Assembly (NCBI GenBank): GCA_902793285.1
Contig: CADBCV010000004.1
Coordinates: forward strand, 62,001-126,000
Reading direction: 5' to 3'
DNA: 64,000 nucleotides
DNA from: Oscillospiraceae bacterium
GTDB taxonomy: Bacteria > Bacillota > Clostridia > Oscillospirales > Oscillospiraceae
Program-made: the position numbers and the translations under genes
In this document: piece by piece, positions 1 to 8,434 of the stretch
Layout of the letters: every line of letters begins with the position of its first letter
Numbering within the stretch: the first letter of the stretch is position 1
The notes under the pieces: generated by a model
What the model was told of the DNA's origin: nothing
What the model saw: the letters and a program-made list of their open reading frames with translations, nothing else
The model's database searches: none

Positions 1-2202
1 TGTCGAGGGGCTGTGCACGCCCAGGGCGTTGCGCACGGCCTCGGTGCAGCGCCGGACGAAGTCAACAACTTCGTTCCAGATCGTAGACATGAGGGAGCGC
101 AGGCCGTTCAGGAAGCCCTGCATCAGATTGACGCCGATGGAGTACCAGCTGACGCTTGCAAGATAGTTTGTCGCCGTCTGGATCGTCTGCGTGATGTGGG
201 AATGCAGGCTCGTAAAGATGGATTTGCAACTGGAAAGCATAGCGTTCCACTGGGCGATGGCCGTGGTCTTCGCCTGCGTCACCGCCGTGACGATGGCCGT
301 CTTCGCCGTCGTGATCGCCGTCTCGACCGTGGTCTTGATGGCTGCGAACGTCGCCGCCGTGTGTGCCTTGAGCTGCTCCCAGTGCTGCTTCACCATAGCG
401 GCGGCGTTCTGGGCCGTCGTGGTGATCAGCGTGACCGCCGCCACGAAAAAGTCGCGGATTGCGCCGCCGATGGTCGTGGCGAGGTTCAAGGATTCCTGTA
501 AAAGGATGCTGAGTTCCGTCTTTACCTGGTTAAAGCCCTGCACGATCCAGTCAATGACAGCTGAAATAGCGGGGGTTATTGTACTTTCCCACCAGGCGTT
601 TATCTCGTCGGAATACTGGTACAGCCATAGGGCGAAATCGGCGATCCCTGCGATTGCAAGCGGTATCCACGATCCGGTCAGGGCTGCGATTGCGATGCCT
701 ACGGCGCCGATGCCCGCTTCAAGAGACCTAAAGGATTGCGTCGTGAGCTCCCCGGTTCTATACCATTCGAGGCCCGCTGTTACGGCCATAGTTAAGCCGC
801 CAGCGAGCAAGCCGATGCTTGCGCCAGCCTTCCCGAAAGCCGAGGCGAGTCCGAGCGTCAGCATAGCGGTGCCGCCTATCATATCGATTAAGCTGCTCCA
901 GCTGACGCCGTCCTTCCAGGAGCGGAAAGCGCCTTTTACAAGGAAAGCCGCGCCCTCTAAAAAGGCAACGAGGGAAAGAGTGTCTTTGAGGCCCAATTTA
1001 AGCCCTTGCGCGATCTTCCACCCGGCAATAGCCGTCCCCACGCCGAGCGCTACATTCGCAAGGTCGTTCATGTGGGTCTTGATGCCGGTCACGATCTTCT
1101 CCAGCCACGGCAGGCCCTCCTGCGCGGTATCAAGGCCCTCGCTCAGACCGCCGAGCATGGAGCTCGTGGAGCTGCTGGTGTCGTCTGCTTGCGTCTGCGT
1201 CTGATCCTCTTCGTTGTCCTTGCCGCCGAGGATGTTCAGCGTGTCGAAGCCCATGAGCGTGCGCTTGAGCTCCTTCGCCGTGGTGACGGCCTCGTCGAGA
1301 TCCTCCGTGACCTCGCCGACGCCGGTGCTCACCGTCTGCCACCCGGTCAGGCTCGATGTGGAGCCGAAAACCTTGTTCAGACTGACGGCTGCCTTGTTGG
1401 CGAAGTTTGCGATCCGCTCCAGCACGTCCGCCACTTTCCACAAAAGCGGCAGCAGCAGCACGCCGATCAGGCGCACGCACTCGCCGGACTTCTCCCTGAT
1501 GTCGCCCAGGGTGTTGCTGAGCTGCTTCATGCGGCCGGTGGGGGTGCTTGCCAGCGCCCGGTTCATCCCGCCGACGCTCTGGTTGATCACCCTTGCCAGC
1601 GTGGCCGCGCGATCCTCCTCGGTGCCGTATTTGAGGATCTTCTCCTGGGCCTCGGTAAACGAATAGCCCAGCCGGCTCAGAGCGCCGACCTGGCCGTTCA
1701 TGACCTTGCCCAGCATGGTCGCAATATTGGTGGCGTTCTCAGCCGAGGCCGAAAAGCCGTACTGCTGCGCCACCATGTCGTTCATGACCGGGATGAGCTT
1801 TTTCAGCGTCCTGCTCTGGGTCAGATAGGTCGCAAGCTTCTGCGCGCCGGACAGCTGCACCTCGTCGCCGATGATGCCGAGCCGCTGCTGGGCGCTGCAC
1901 AGGTCCAGGACGCTCTGGATCTCGCGGTTTCTGGCCTTCATGGTGTTGCGCATGACGGTTGCCAGCTTCATCTCGTTCTCGGCCTGCTCGTCGTAGGCTT
2001 CAGCGGCGCTCCTGGCCGCGCTGACGATGGCAGCCACGCTCACCGCCACGCCCAGGCCGCTGAGAACCTTCTTGATGCCGGCGCAGCTGCGCGAGATGCT
2101 GCTCTGCATCCCGCGCATGGACTTGGCCGCCTTGCTTGCCTGCGTGGTGAATGCCGAAAAGTCAGCACCGGCACGCACCATCATGTTTTTAATTACTGCC
2201 AT
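1..2202 (-). CDS. Phage tail tape measure protein (3' end beyond window)
   Basis: This open frame starts at the ATG at 2202 and runs off the left edge, giving at least 734 residues. Tape measure proteins set tail length and help form the channel for DNA ejection. The N-terminal 150 residues are Ala/Lys/Ser rich and helical, followed by a region rich in Gln, Asn and Ala typical of tape measure N-termini. Around residues 380-520 there are several hydrophobic Gly/Ala-rich helices, as expected for the membrane-inserting part. The C-terminal visible part has long Thr/Ala/Gln helical repeats ending in a segment with the sequence NALGVHSPST, a signature at the C-terminus of many siphophage tape measures. 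It follows the tail chaperone frameshift pair by 3 bp. Family assignment rests on composition, length and position. Confidence 0.93.
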   Translation of the reverse strand, partial: MAVIKNMMVRAGADFSAFTTQASKAAKSMRGMQSSISRSCAGIKKVLSGLGVAVSVAAIVSAARSAAEAYDEQAENEMKLATVMRNTMKARNREIQSVLDLCSAQQRLGIIGDEVQLSGAQKLATYLTQSRTLKKLIPVMNDMVAQQYGFSASAENATNIATMLGKVMNGQVGALSRLGYSFTEAQEKILKYGTEEDRAATLARVINQSVGGMNRALASTPTGRMKQLSNTLGDIREKSGECVRLIGVLLLPLLWKVADVLERIANFANKAAVSLNKVFGSTSSLTGWQTVSTGVGEVTEDLDEAVTTAKELKRTLMGFDTLNILGGKDNEEDQTQTQADDTSSSTSSMLGGLSEGLDTAQEGLPWLEKIVTGIKTHMNDLANVALGVGTAIAGWKIAQGLKLGLKDTLSLVAFLEGAAFLVKGAFRSWKDGVSWSSLIDMIGGTAMLTLGLASAFGKAGASIGLLAGGLTMAVTAGLEWYRTGELTTQSFRSLEAGIGAVGIAIAALTGSWIPLAIAGIADFALWLYQYSDEINAWWESTITPAISAVIDWIVQGFNQVKTELSILLQESLNLATTIGGAIRDFFVAAVTLITTTAQNAAAMVKQHWEQLKAHTAATFAAIKTTVETAITTAKTAIVTAVTQAKTTAIAQWNAMLSSCKSIFTSLHSHITQTIQTATNYLASVSWYSIGVNLMQGFLNGLRSLMSTIWNEVVDFVRRCTEAVRNALGVHSPST

Positions 2203-2205
2203 AGC

Positions 2206-2523
2206 TCAGTCCTCCGTCCCGCCGAAATGGCGGTTGAGCGCCTGCACCTGCCGGAACAGCTGCTCGTCGCTCATCTTCTTCCGCTGGCCTGTCGACGGGA
2301 ACATGCGCTCGAAGCTCGGCGCATGCTTGGAGAGCACCATCGCCCGGATCGCGCCCGCAAGGTTGTAGGTCTCGATGTGCTTGCCCTTGGCCTTTTCCTT
2401 GTCGTCCTCAGTGTGAGCGTTGATCAGGAGCATCAGCTCCCTGGGGGTCATCCGCTCCCATTCGCTCACACTGATTCCGAGCCGCCACGCGGCCTGCAGG
2501 CTCAGCGCGAAGTAGTCTCGGTA
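2206..2523 (-). CDS. Tail assembly chaperone, -1 frameshift extension (GT-like)
   Basis: This frame is read as the C-terminal part of a fusion made by -1 ribosomal slippage at 2523-2529. It continues in frame from RDYFALSLQAAWRLGIS into SEWERMTPREL and ends at 2206, 3 bp before the tape measure start. The fusion would be about 236 residues (131 from the upstream frame plus 105). An internal GTG at 2469 could give a separate 87-residue product, but it has no good ribosome-binding site and would cut off a well-conserved looking segment. In lambda-like siphophages the G and GT proteins bind the tape measure and guide tail tube polymerisation. The position just before the tape measure gene supports this role. 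Confidence 0.85.
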   Translation of the reverse strand, partial: YRDYFALSLQAAWRLGISVSEWERMTPRELMLLINAHTEDDKEKAKGKHIETYNLAGAIRAMVLSKHAPSFERMFPSTGQRKKMSDEQLFRQVQALNRHFGGTED

Positions 2524-2915
2524 GGGTTTTCCTCGTCCTCGTCCCAGTCGTCGTTGCCGGCCTTCTCGGCCTCCTCATCGGGGCCGTCCACCGGCATGGG
2601 CCGCTTCATGGCCGCCGCGAGGATCTTCGACGCGGTGCTCACGACATCACCCATGGAGTCCCATTCCTCCAGCCACTTGTTCACGTCCTCCAGCGTGACC
2701 TTCTCGTCCTGGGCCCAGATGATGCACCAGAACAGCTTGGCATAGTTGCCGTAGTCGTCAAGCGCATCGTCGAAGGTGCTCATCTTGCACTTGGTCATGC
2801 TACAGAAGCGGCGCATAGCCTTGTGGCCAAAGCGCATCTCCCAGTACTGGCCGCCCAGCTCCACGGTCGGCACCTGCGGTACCTCCATGGCCTTGGCCTT
2901 CTTGTTATTGGCCAT
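2502..2915 (-). CDS. Tail assembly chaperone (G-like)
   Basis: A 137-residue acidic protein encoded between the tail tube gene and the tape measure gene, the standard place of the siphophage tail assembly chaperone. It contains a helical central domain and a very acidic tail (GPDEEAEKAGNDDWDEDEE). The stop at 2502 lies downstream of a slippery heptamer (AAACCCT at 2529-2523), so a fraction of ribosomes should continue into the next frame. Its start ATG overlaps the stop of the tail tube gene by one base. Function is inferred from position, size and the frameshift arrangement rather than from strong sequence identity. Confidence 0.88.
   Translation of the reverse strand: MANNKKAKAMEVPQVPTVELGGQYWEMRFGHKAMRRFCSMTKCKMSTFDDALDDYGNYAKLFWCIIWAQDEKVTLEDVNKWLEEWDSMGDVVSTASKILAAAMKRPMPVDGPDEEAEKAGNDDWDEDEENPTETTSR
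2523..2529 (-). promoter_or_regulatory. Slippery heptamer for programmed -1 frameshift
   Basis: On the minus strand the sequence A AAC CCT in the zero frame is a perfect X XXY YYZ heptamer. Both tRNAs can re-pair after a -1 slip (AAC to AAA, CCT to CCC). It sits 6 codons before the zero-frame stop, and the -1 frame is open from there to 2206. This is the classic arrangement of tail chaperone genes. Confidence 0.85.
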
Positions 2916-3364
2916 CAGGGTTCACCTCCGTCGCCGCCGGAATCGCCGCCGGAATCGCTCCTGGTGGCCTCCAGGGAGGGCTTGCCGCTGACCGCAAGCG
3001 TGGTCTCGAACGTGATCGCGTCGGAGATCTCCGCGCCGGTCACGAAGCCCACAACGCTGGCCTTGAAATACCAGCTCTTGCCGATCTTCGGCGGGAAACG
3101 AACCTCGCAGTCGACGACGTTGCCGGAGTCGAGCAGATCGTTGCACTTGTCCTGGCCGGAGTCGTCGCCGTCCAGGAAACCGCTGGCGGTCATGTCGTCA
3201 ACTTCCTTGAATCCGGGCAGCTTGTCGCGGTAGCCGCTCTCGTTGTCGAAGTCCGTCACATCCAGCGTCTCGGCCGTGATGGAGATGCCGTTGATGGAGT
3301 TAAGGCCGCCGACCTTTACGCCGTCGACAATCAGCTTGGTGCCGACGGAATTGGATTTGCTCAT
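2915..3364 (-). CDS. Major tail tube protein
   Basis: The protein is about 149 residues from the ATG at 3364. That start is chosen because it is preceded by AGGAGGTTTTGACG, a strong Shine-Dalgarno at good spacing; an in-frame upstream ATG at 3406 has none and lies inside a palindrome. The sequence has the beta-rich pattern of siphophage tail tube proteins (TKLIVDGVKVGGLNSINGIS, then DVTDFDNESGYRDKLPG and a Gly/Asp-rich C-terminus). It forms the hexameric rings of the tail tube. It lies between the head connector gene and the tail chaperone genes, as usual. Confidence 0.9.
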   Translation of the reverse strand: MSKSNSVGTKLIVDGVKVGGLNSINGISITAETLDVTDFDNESGYRDKLPGFKEVDDMTASGFLDGDDSGQDKCNDLLDSGNVVDCEVRFPPKIGKSWYFKASVVGFVTGAEISDAITFETTLAVSGKPSLEATRSDSGGDSGGDGGEP

Positions 3365-3389
3365 CGTCAAAACCTCCTGTAAGTAATTG

Positions 3390-3406
3390 GTGCCCACAAT
3401 GGGCAC
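3390..3406. promoter_or_regulatory. Dispersed 17-bp palindrome, site 1
   Basis: GTGCCC-ACAAT-GGGCAC, a perfect palindrome with a 5-bp spacer, in the gap between the head connector gene and the tail tube gene. It is one of six related sites spread over the prophage. It may be a ParB binding site (parS-like) or a stoperator. Confidence 0.6.
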
Positions 3407-3413
3407 GCAGCCC

Positions 3414-3773
3414 TCACAGCGGCCAGTCGCCGCTGTGTTTGAGCTGGTTGATGATCGGGCGCAGGCCGAGAGGAATGGGGGCCTCCCCGCCGACCGCGTC
3501 CCTGTGGTCGTAGTAGTGCAGCGTGAGAGAGTGCATTGCCAGCTTGTACTGTGCCACGGTCAGCGGATCGCTGCCGTCCGGCGGCTCCTCGATGCCGCTG
3601 CCGCGCAGGTACGCCTTGGCTGCCGGGATGAACTCATCCTGGATCCGGCCGACGTTGTCGTCGTCCTCGTCCACGTGCATGTAATCCAGGCACTCCTTGA
3701 GGGCGGCGGCCTGCGCCGCCTGCTCCTCCTCAGCAGCTTCTGCGGCTAACACCGCTGCCGACTTCCTGGCCAT
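3414..3773 (-). CDS. Head-tail connector (gp6-like)
   Basis: A 119-residue, Ala/Glu-rich N-terminus followed by a helical domain (ECLDYMHVDEDDDNVGRIQD, later YLRGSG and AQYKLAMHSLTLHYYDHRDA). This pattern, with a helix pair followed by YDHRD and a C-terminal basic segment, matches the HK97 gp6-like DNA packaging/connector family that docks under the portal. It lies directly after the capsid gene, 6 bp downstream, which is the normal place for gp6. The other connector genes are displaced upstream of the protease in this phage. Confidence 0.85.
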   Translation of the reverse strand: MARKSAAVLAAEAAEEEQAAQAAALKECLDYMHVDEDDDNVGRIQDEFIPAAKAYLRGSGIEEPPDGSDPLTVAQYKLAMHSLTLHYYDHRDAVGGEAPIPLGLRPIINQLKHSGDWPL

Positions 3774-3779
3774 GGCTTA

Positions 3780-4979
3780 TCAGCCGTTGCCGCCGGGGTT
3801 GCCGGAAGCCTTGCTGTAGTACACAAAGCCCTGGTGCTCGACCACGTTGCCGCCCAGCATCACGTCGCCCAGGATGGTGTGCATGCGCTCGATGGCCTTG
3901 GCGGACTCATCGACGCGGATCTCGTAGCCGCTGAACAGGCCCAGCATGTAGTTCAGCGGGTTGCCGTAGATAAGATCGCCGGCAGTCAGATCGGGTACGA
4001 TCACATAGGGGATCTGCACGCCGCCGTCGGCGATCACGCCGCGATTGCCGTTGCCCTGCTTGGAGATGTTGAAAAGTCTCAGCTTTTCATTGGTGCCTCT
4101 GAGCTGGCCGAAAGCCTTCAGGTCGGCCTTGCGCAGCTGCAGCACTGCCTCGCCGGTGAACTCCGTGTCGGGGCCGAGGGCGAAGTACAGCTCATCCAGC
4201 GTGTTCTCGTCGATGGCGGTGTAGGTGTCGGTGACGATGATGCTGGCGCCTGCCTTGTTGACGGCAGTCTTGATGCCATAGGCGGTCTTGGTGCCGTCCA
4301 CGGCGCCGTTGACGATGAGGCCGACGGCCTTGCGGCGCAGGGCGCGCAGCGCCATCTGCTGCACCTTCTCGTAGTAGCGCGCGGGGCTGAGCTTCTCAAT
4401 GTTGCGGTCGACAAAGCTCGTGGTGGTGATCTCCATCGGCACGATCTGCGCGATACCGAAGGTGGGATCGGTGCTGAGTGTTCTGGCGGTGCCGGACTTG
4501 GCGACAGGGTCGGCTACGGTACCGTCAAACTCGGAAATCACATAGGGCTCTTCCCAGCCGCTCAGGCCGGCCATGTCCTCCACACGCACCATGTCCAGCA
4601 GGCTGGAGATGGCAGGCTGGTTGTCGTGGATCTCGGTGCCGGTACCGGTGGGCTGCACCAGCGTGCCGGTGATGGTCACGGCGTTGCGCAGGGCACGGAA
4701 AACCTCGGTGTTGGTCAGGGTGATGGCCTTACCCCTTGCCAGCGCGGCGCCGCGCTCATTGGCGATGTCGGTCGCCTCGGCGGCGCTGGGCTGAGAGGTG
4801 AGCACCTGCAGCTCCTGGGCCGCGATCAGATCATTGACCTGGTTGATCTCGGTGAGGATGTTGGCCGCCTTCTCCATCTGGGACTTGTACTCCTCCTGCT
4901 TGCCGGCGTTCAGCGCCGCCTCGGCGGCGTCCAGGGCGGCCTTGCGGTCGGCCGCCAGCGCGATGAGTTTTCTTTTCAT
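3780..4979 (-). CDS. Major capsid protein, HK97 fold
   Basis: The protein has 399 residues and builds the icosahedral shell. Residues 1-65 are a charged coiled-coil of the delta-domain type, expected to scaffold assembly and then be removed by the phage protease. Residues about 90-390 show the HK97-family pattern: EVFRALRNAVTITGTL near the start of the mature domain, then WEEPYVISEF, MEITTTSFVDRNIEKL (spine helix), ADGGVQIPYVIVPDL and YEIRVDESAKAIERMHTILG (P domain/C-terminus). The gene is preceded by the portal block and followed by the gp6-like connector. It has its own RBS (GGAGGTAACCC) just before the ATG. Confidence 0.95.
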   Translation of the reverse strand: MKRKLIALAADRKAALDAAEAALNAGKQEEYKSQMEKAANILTEINQVNDLIAAQELQVLTSQPSAAEATDIANERGAALARGKAITLTNTEVFRALRNAVTITGTLVQPTGTGTEIHDNQPAISSLLDMVRVEDMAGLSGWEEPYVISEFDGTVADPVAKSGTARTLSTDPTFGIAQIVPMEITTTSFVDRNIEKLSPARYYEKVQQMALRALRRKAVGLIVNGAVDGTKTAYGIKTAVNKAGASIIVTDTYTAIDENTLDELYFALGPDTEFTGEAVLQLRKADLKAFGQLRGTNEKLRLFNISKQGNGNRGVIADGGVQIPYVIVPDLTAGDLIYGNPLNYMLGLFSGYEIRVDESAKAIERMHTILGDVMLGGNVVEHQGFVYYSKASGNPGGNG

Positions 4980-5009
4980 TGGGTTACCTCCGTAAAAAAG
5001 ATATTTATA

Positions 5010-5234
5010 TCAGCGGCCGAGCCGTCCGATATTCTGAATACTTGATCCCCTCTGAGGGGGTTCTTTCAACGCGGGCGGCGGGCTTGTGTCCTGCGCGGCG
5101 CTCCCGCGCGCCCACACAATGGCCACCACGATCAGACCGACGCCTGCTGTGATCCAGGCCGCCGGAATAGAGATTAGCGTCACGCCCATGACGATACAGG
5201 CAAGGCCCGTCAGGAAAATCAGCAGGCTCATCAC
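5010..5234 (-). CDS. Small two-helix membrane protein of the head module
   Basis: A 74-residue protein with two closely spaced hydrophobic helices at about residues 3-22 and 25-43, followed by a polar, Pro-rich tail. The start overlaps the portal stop by 4 bp (ATGA), indicating translational coupling. It is not needed in standard head modules. A holin-like role is possible from topology alone, but no endolysin is adjacent, so the function is left open. Confidence 0.7.
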   Translation of the reverse strand: MMSLLIFLTGLACIVMGVTLISIPAAWITAGVGLIVVAIVWARGSAAQDTSPPPALKEPPQRGSSIQNIGRLGR

Positions 5235-6532
5235 CTCGCGTCGCCTCCGTTCCCTGCGCCCTTCTCGGCGCGGATCCGGGACAGCTCCCTCCAGTCCTCC
5301 AGCGGCACGTAGTTGAGGCTGGCGTAGTGTTCGCCGCCGCCGGCGACATCCGCCATGTCCTCAAGGGCGCGGATCTCGTTGACCGAAAAGGCGCCGCTCT
5401 CGCGCATGTTCTTGTACCAGGTGCCGCGCGAGTTGAAGTCGCCGCGCAGCTCCGCCATGAGGTTGCCGCGTATGCGCAGCCCTCGCTCCACGTCTTGCGG
5501 CAGCAGCAGCTTGTACAGGAGCTCCTGCTCCCAGATCGTGCAGTTGGGATGCAGCGTGCCCACGACGTACTCGATGGCGTTCTGCTCATTGGAGGAATAT
5601 GCCTGCTTGCCGGCCTGGAGCTTGTAAAGCGGCACGCCGAAAATCCTGCCGAGATCTTCGACGGAAAGCGCCATCTGCTCCACGAACTGCGCGTCGGCAT
5701 TGCTGACGCTGATGGGCTTGTACTCCACGCCCAGGTCTAAAACCGCGATGCGGTTGACGTTGGCCGGGCCGGAATACCGCTTTTCCCATTCCTCGCGCAT
5801 CCTGTCCTTTTTGGAGATCGTGCGCTCCGTCCCGTCGGGATCGGTGACGGTGGTCTTGCCGCTCAGATCGCTGTCCGTTTTGAGGATGCCGATGGGCTGG
5901 CCGCCGTTGAGGAAGTAGCTGCTGGAGTATTCCTGGGCCGCCCTGGCGCCCTTGATGATCTCCTGGGCGCGCTCCAGGTACCCGATGCCCTTGTAGCCGT
6001 TTTTGGAGTAGGCCATCACATGCAGCACGTCCATCCGCCCGCAGCGGATGGTCTCACCCGTGAAGGGGTGCTGGATGGTGTAGTAGGCATCGCCGTCCTT
6101 CAGCAGCTGCACAGTCCAGTACCCGTGCGGGATCGGCACCAGCTCCGTCGGCTGCAGCGAGTGGGGATCCCGGCGAATCCACGCCACGCCGTTGCCGTTG
6201 GCCACGCGCTCCGCCTCAAGCTGCTTTTTAAAAACGGCGGGCGTCTGCCAGCGGTTGGGCCTCAGCTCCAGCAGATCCAGCGCCGGGTGCTCCACGCGCA
6301 CGCGGGTGTCCCGTTCATAGACAAAAAACGGCATCTTGGCGATGGAGTCGCTGAGGATGTCGATGCAGCGGCTCACGGTGGAGATCCGCATTGCGGCGTC
6401 CTGATCCGTGCGGATGGGGGCCGGGCCCAGACCGAGGCTCTGCGCCGTCACGGCGTCCCTCGCCGGGGGAGGGGATCCCCTTGCCCCGGCGAGGCGGGCA
6501 AGCCCGCGCTCGAAAGCAATCACAGCGCGCAC
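5231..6532 (-). CDS. Portal protein, HK97 family
   Basis: The protein has 433 residues and forms the dodecameric vertex through which DNA enters and leaves. Typical features are ISTVSRCIDILSDSIAKMPF near residue 50, NPQ-like region HPALDLLELRPNRWQT, the stretch YSKNGYKGIGYLERAQEIIKGA, and the C-terminal half with FGVPLYKL, YSSNEQNAIEYVVGTLHPNC and the clip/crown part. The start overlaps the end of the protease gene by 13 bp. In most HK97-like phages the portal comes before the protease; here the order is reversed. Confidence 0.95.
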   Translation of the reverse strand: MRAVIAFERGLARLAGARGSPPPARDAVTAQSLGLGPAPIRTDQDAAMRISTVSRCIDILSDSIAKMPFFVYERDTRVRVEHPALDLLELRPNRWQTPAVFKKQLEAERVANGNGVAWIRRDPHSLQPTELVPIPHGYWTVQLLKDGDAYYTIQHPFTGETIRCGRMDVLHVMAYSKNGYKGIGYLERAQEIIKGARAAQEYSSSYFLNGGQPIGILKTDSDLSGKTTVTDPDGTERTISKKDRMREEWEKRYSGPANVNRIAVLDLGVEYKPISVSNADAQFVEQMALSVEDLGRIFGVPLYKLQAGKQAYSSNEQNAIEYVVGTLHPNCTIWEQELLYKLLLPQDVERGLRIRGNLMAELRGDFNSRGTWYKNMRESGAFSVNEIRALEDMADVAGGGEHYASLNYVPLEDWRELSRIRAEKGAGNGGDAR

Positions 6533-7332
6533 CTCGCTCTCTCCAGATCAATCGCGGCCTGCAGCTGCCAGTTGTTCCCGACATCCGTGTCGGTCACATT
6601 TTCGGGCGCTGTGGCGGGCGTGGTGGCCGCATCCGGCGTTTTCGGCTCCACCGGATGCCCCGGCACCTCCTCCGCGTTCCCGGCCCTCACAGCGGCCTCG
6701 TAGCGCTCAAGGAGCGCCTGCGGGGGTGTGGAGAGCGTTGCCATGTTGGTGATCAGCAAGCCGCCCGCCGCCGCGATCCGCTGCGCGGTCTCCTCGTCGG
6801 TGTCCAGCATGCCGTCCACCAGGCCCAGGTCGATGGCGTCCTGCACAGGCATCCAGGTCGAGTCATCCACCAGCGCCTCAAAGCGTGCCCTGGGCGTCTT
6901 GCCGGCGGCCTTCAGCACGTAGCCGTTGATGATGCTGGCCCTGATAGAGTCCAGGTAATTAACCAGCCCACGTGCGCCGTCGTTGTTCAGAAAACCGTTG
7001 GGGCGCGCTGCCGGCTGGTGGATCATCACCTGGGCAACCGGGGAGGCGAGCACCGTGTCGCAGCCGCTCATGACGGTCGTGGCCGCGCTGGCCGCCATGG
7101 CGATCACATGGGCCTCCGTGTGGGCCCTGCAGCCCTGAAGCATCCCGAAGATCTCAAAGCCTGCCCAGACGTCGCCGCCGGGGCAGTTGATCTCCAGCAC
7201 CAGCTCGTCATCCGGCGGCAGGGCCGCGATGGCGTCGCGCACGATGCCGGGATAGCAGCACGGGATCTCGAAAAACTCATAGACCCATACCCAGTCGTCG
7301 CTGACAAGCTCCCCGTAAAGTTTGATTTTCAT
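6520..7332 (-). CDS. ClpP-like prohead maturation protease
   Basis: A 270-residue serine protease of the ClpP/S14 type that should cleave the capsid delta domain. The nucleophile is Ser82 in IAMAASAATTVMSG and the His is His105 in QVMIHQP, at the usual spacing of about 25 residues. The oxyanion segment EINCPGGDVWAG precedes them, and GLVDGML supplies the third-residue region. The last 60 residues (Ala/Thr/Pro-rich then WQLQAAIDLERARCAL) are the usual assembly tail. It lies upstream of the portal rather than downstream, and its start overlaps the stop of the preceding tail-terminator-like gene. Confidence 0.93.
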   Translation of the reverse strand: MKIKLYGELVSDDWVWVYEFFEIPCCYPGIVRDAIAALPPDDELVLEINCPGGDVWAGFEIFGMLQGCRAHTEAHVIAMAASAATTVMSGCDTVLASPVAQVMIHQPAARPNGFLNNDGARGLVNYLDSIRASIINGYVLKAAGKTPRARFEALVDDSTWMPVQDAIDLGLVDGMLDTDEETAQRIAAAGGLLITNMATLSTPPQALLERYEAAVRAGNAEEVPGHPVEPKTPDAATTPATAPENVTDTDVGNNWQLQAAIDLERARCAL

Positions 7333-7796
7333 GGGCTGTCCTCCTCCATAATTTCCTCCGTCTGGTAGCCCAGGCGAACCGTGTAAACACGCCGGTAGAG
7401 CCCGACCTCGGCCTCAAAGAGGTCCGGGGAGCTCTGCTCGATCTCCACGTACTCGATCAGCACGCGGCCCTTCGGGCCCTCCTCGGCGTCCTCTTCCGGC
7501 GTGGCGTACACCTCGCCGCGCATATCGTACAGTGCCTTCTTGGCCTTGGCACACAGCAGCTGCAGCGTCCGCGCGCCGCCGGCTACCAGATGCACCGTGC
7601 CAGACCAGCTCTGCAGCCCGGTCGGGCCGTCAAAATCCTGCTGCTCGGTGTCGATGGCCGGAATGTAAAAGCAGAACAGCGCTTTTGCTGACTTCGGCGG
7701 CTGAAAAGCATTGACGCTGCCCTTCAGCACCGGCACCGTCTCCAGCGCCTGCACAAGCGCAAACTCCGGGCTCATGCGTGTGTAGCTTCCTTCCAT
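7329..7796 (-). CDS. Tail terminator / tail completion protein (DUF3168-like)
   Basis: The product is at most 155 residues. It starts with FALVQALETVPVLKGSVNAFQPP and has a beta-rich core (LQSWSGTVHLVAGGARTLQLLCAKAKKALY) like gp17/tail terminator proteins, which cap the tail tube and join it to the head. The ATG at 7775 (MSPEFALVQ) is an alternative start. Both ends overlap neighbouring genes, so the block is tightly coupled. The assignment is by pattern and by its place after the gp10-like gene. Confidence 0.7.
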   Translation of the reverse strand: MEGSYTRMSPEFALVQALETVPVLKGSVNAFQPPKSAKALFCFYIPAIDTEQQDFDGPTGLQSWSGTVHLVAGGARTLQLLCAKAKKALYDMRGEVYATPEEDAEEGPKGRVLIEYVEIEQSSPDLFEAEVGLYRRVYTVRLGYQTEEIMEEDSP

Positions 7797-8434
7797 AGCT
7801 TGTCCAGCTCCTTTTCCATGGTTTCGACCATAATCCGCTTGGCCTGGTCTTCGCTGGCCTCCGCGCCTTTTCGCATATAGCGCTGCCCTTCGACTTTTCG
7901 GTTCTCTATCCCTTGGACGCTTTCAACACCCATGATTCGATGGCGCGTCTCTCTCACTATTTTGAAAGATCGGCTTTCATCATCCCTGAATCTCTCGTAC
8001 CAGGCGCCCAAATCATCAGAGCACTTGTGGAACGATCGGCCATACCGATACTCCATCCCTTCCCCGCCCTTCTTCCGCGTAAGGAACCCATATTCCTGGG
8101 AAGCGGGATAATAGGCCTTTGGACTTTTGCCTCCGTATATGCCGGGGCGGTCAATCGGCTTCTGCAGCACCGTGTTGTACTTCCTGTCGAACGTGACCTC
8201 GTAGATCTTCTTGCCACGAAAGCGGCTCTTTTCGGCCTTGCGGGTGATGGCGCGCTTGAGGGTGCCGGTTTTGCCGACCGGTACTGTGCCGTTTTTGATG
8301 GCGCGCTTCACCGGCGTGATCGCCTTGGAGGCCGCCTTGGTGACGGCCTTCTGCGGGCTCTTGCCCATTTTGTCCAGGGCCTTCACCAGCTTGATGGCGC
8401 CGGTCAGATCAAAGTCGGCCCGGCAGTCACTCAC
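7772..8434 (-). CDS. HK97 gp10-like head completion / tail component
   Basis: The N-terminal half (residues 1-125) has the HK97 gp10 pattern: a helix with ALDKMGKSPQKAVTKAASKAI, then VKRAIKNGTVPVGKTGTLKRAI and an EVTFDRKYN strand, followed by YPASQEYGF. The family is normally 110-150 residues. This protein has 220, with an extra charged C-terminal half rich in Arg, Glu and Lys. It overlaps both neighbours by a few bases. The extra half might mark a fusion or an insertion; it does not match anything I recognise. Confidence 0.8.
   Translation of the reverse strand: MSDCRADFDLTGAIKLVKALDKMGKSPQKAVTKAASKAITPVKRAIKNGTVPVGKTGTLKRAITRKAEKSRFRGKKIYEVTFDRKYNTVLQKPIDRPGIYGGKSPKAYYPASQEYGFLTRKKGGEGMEYRYGRSFHKCSDDLGAWYERFRDDESRSFKIVRETRHRIMGVESVQGIENRKVEGQRYMRKGAEASEDQAKRIMVETMEKELDKLWKEATHA

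Noticed and set aside
1006-2745. Long plus-strand open frame (579 codons) across the tape measure and chaperone genes
   Set aside because: It is a shadow of GC-rich minus-strand genes; composition is His/Arg/Leu-rich and no RBS or homologous motif is present.
3834-5045. Plus-strand open frame of 403 codons opposite the capsid gene
   Set aside because: Antisense shadow; the minus-strand frame is an unmistakable capsid protein.
5005-5700. Minus-strand open frame of 231 codons overlapping the portal gene
   Set aside because: Different frame of the portal region with Ser/Arg-rich composition.
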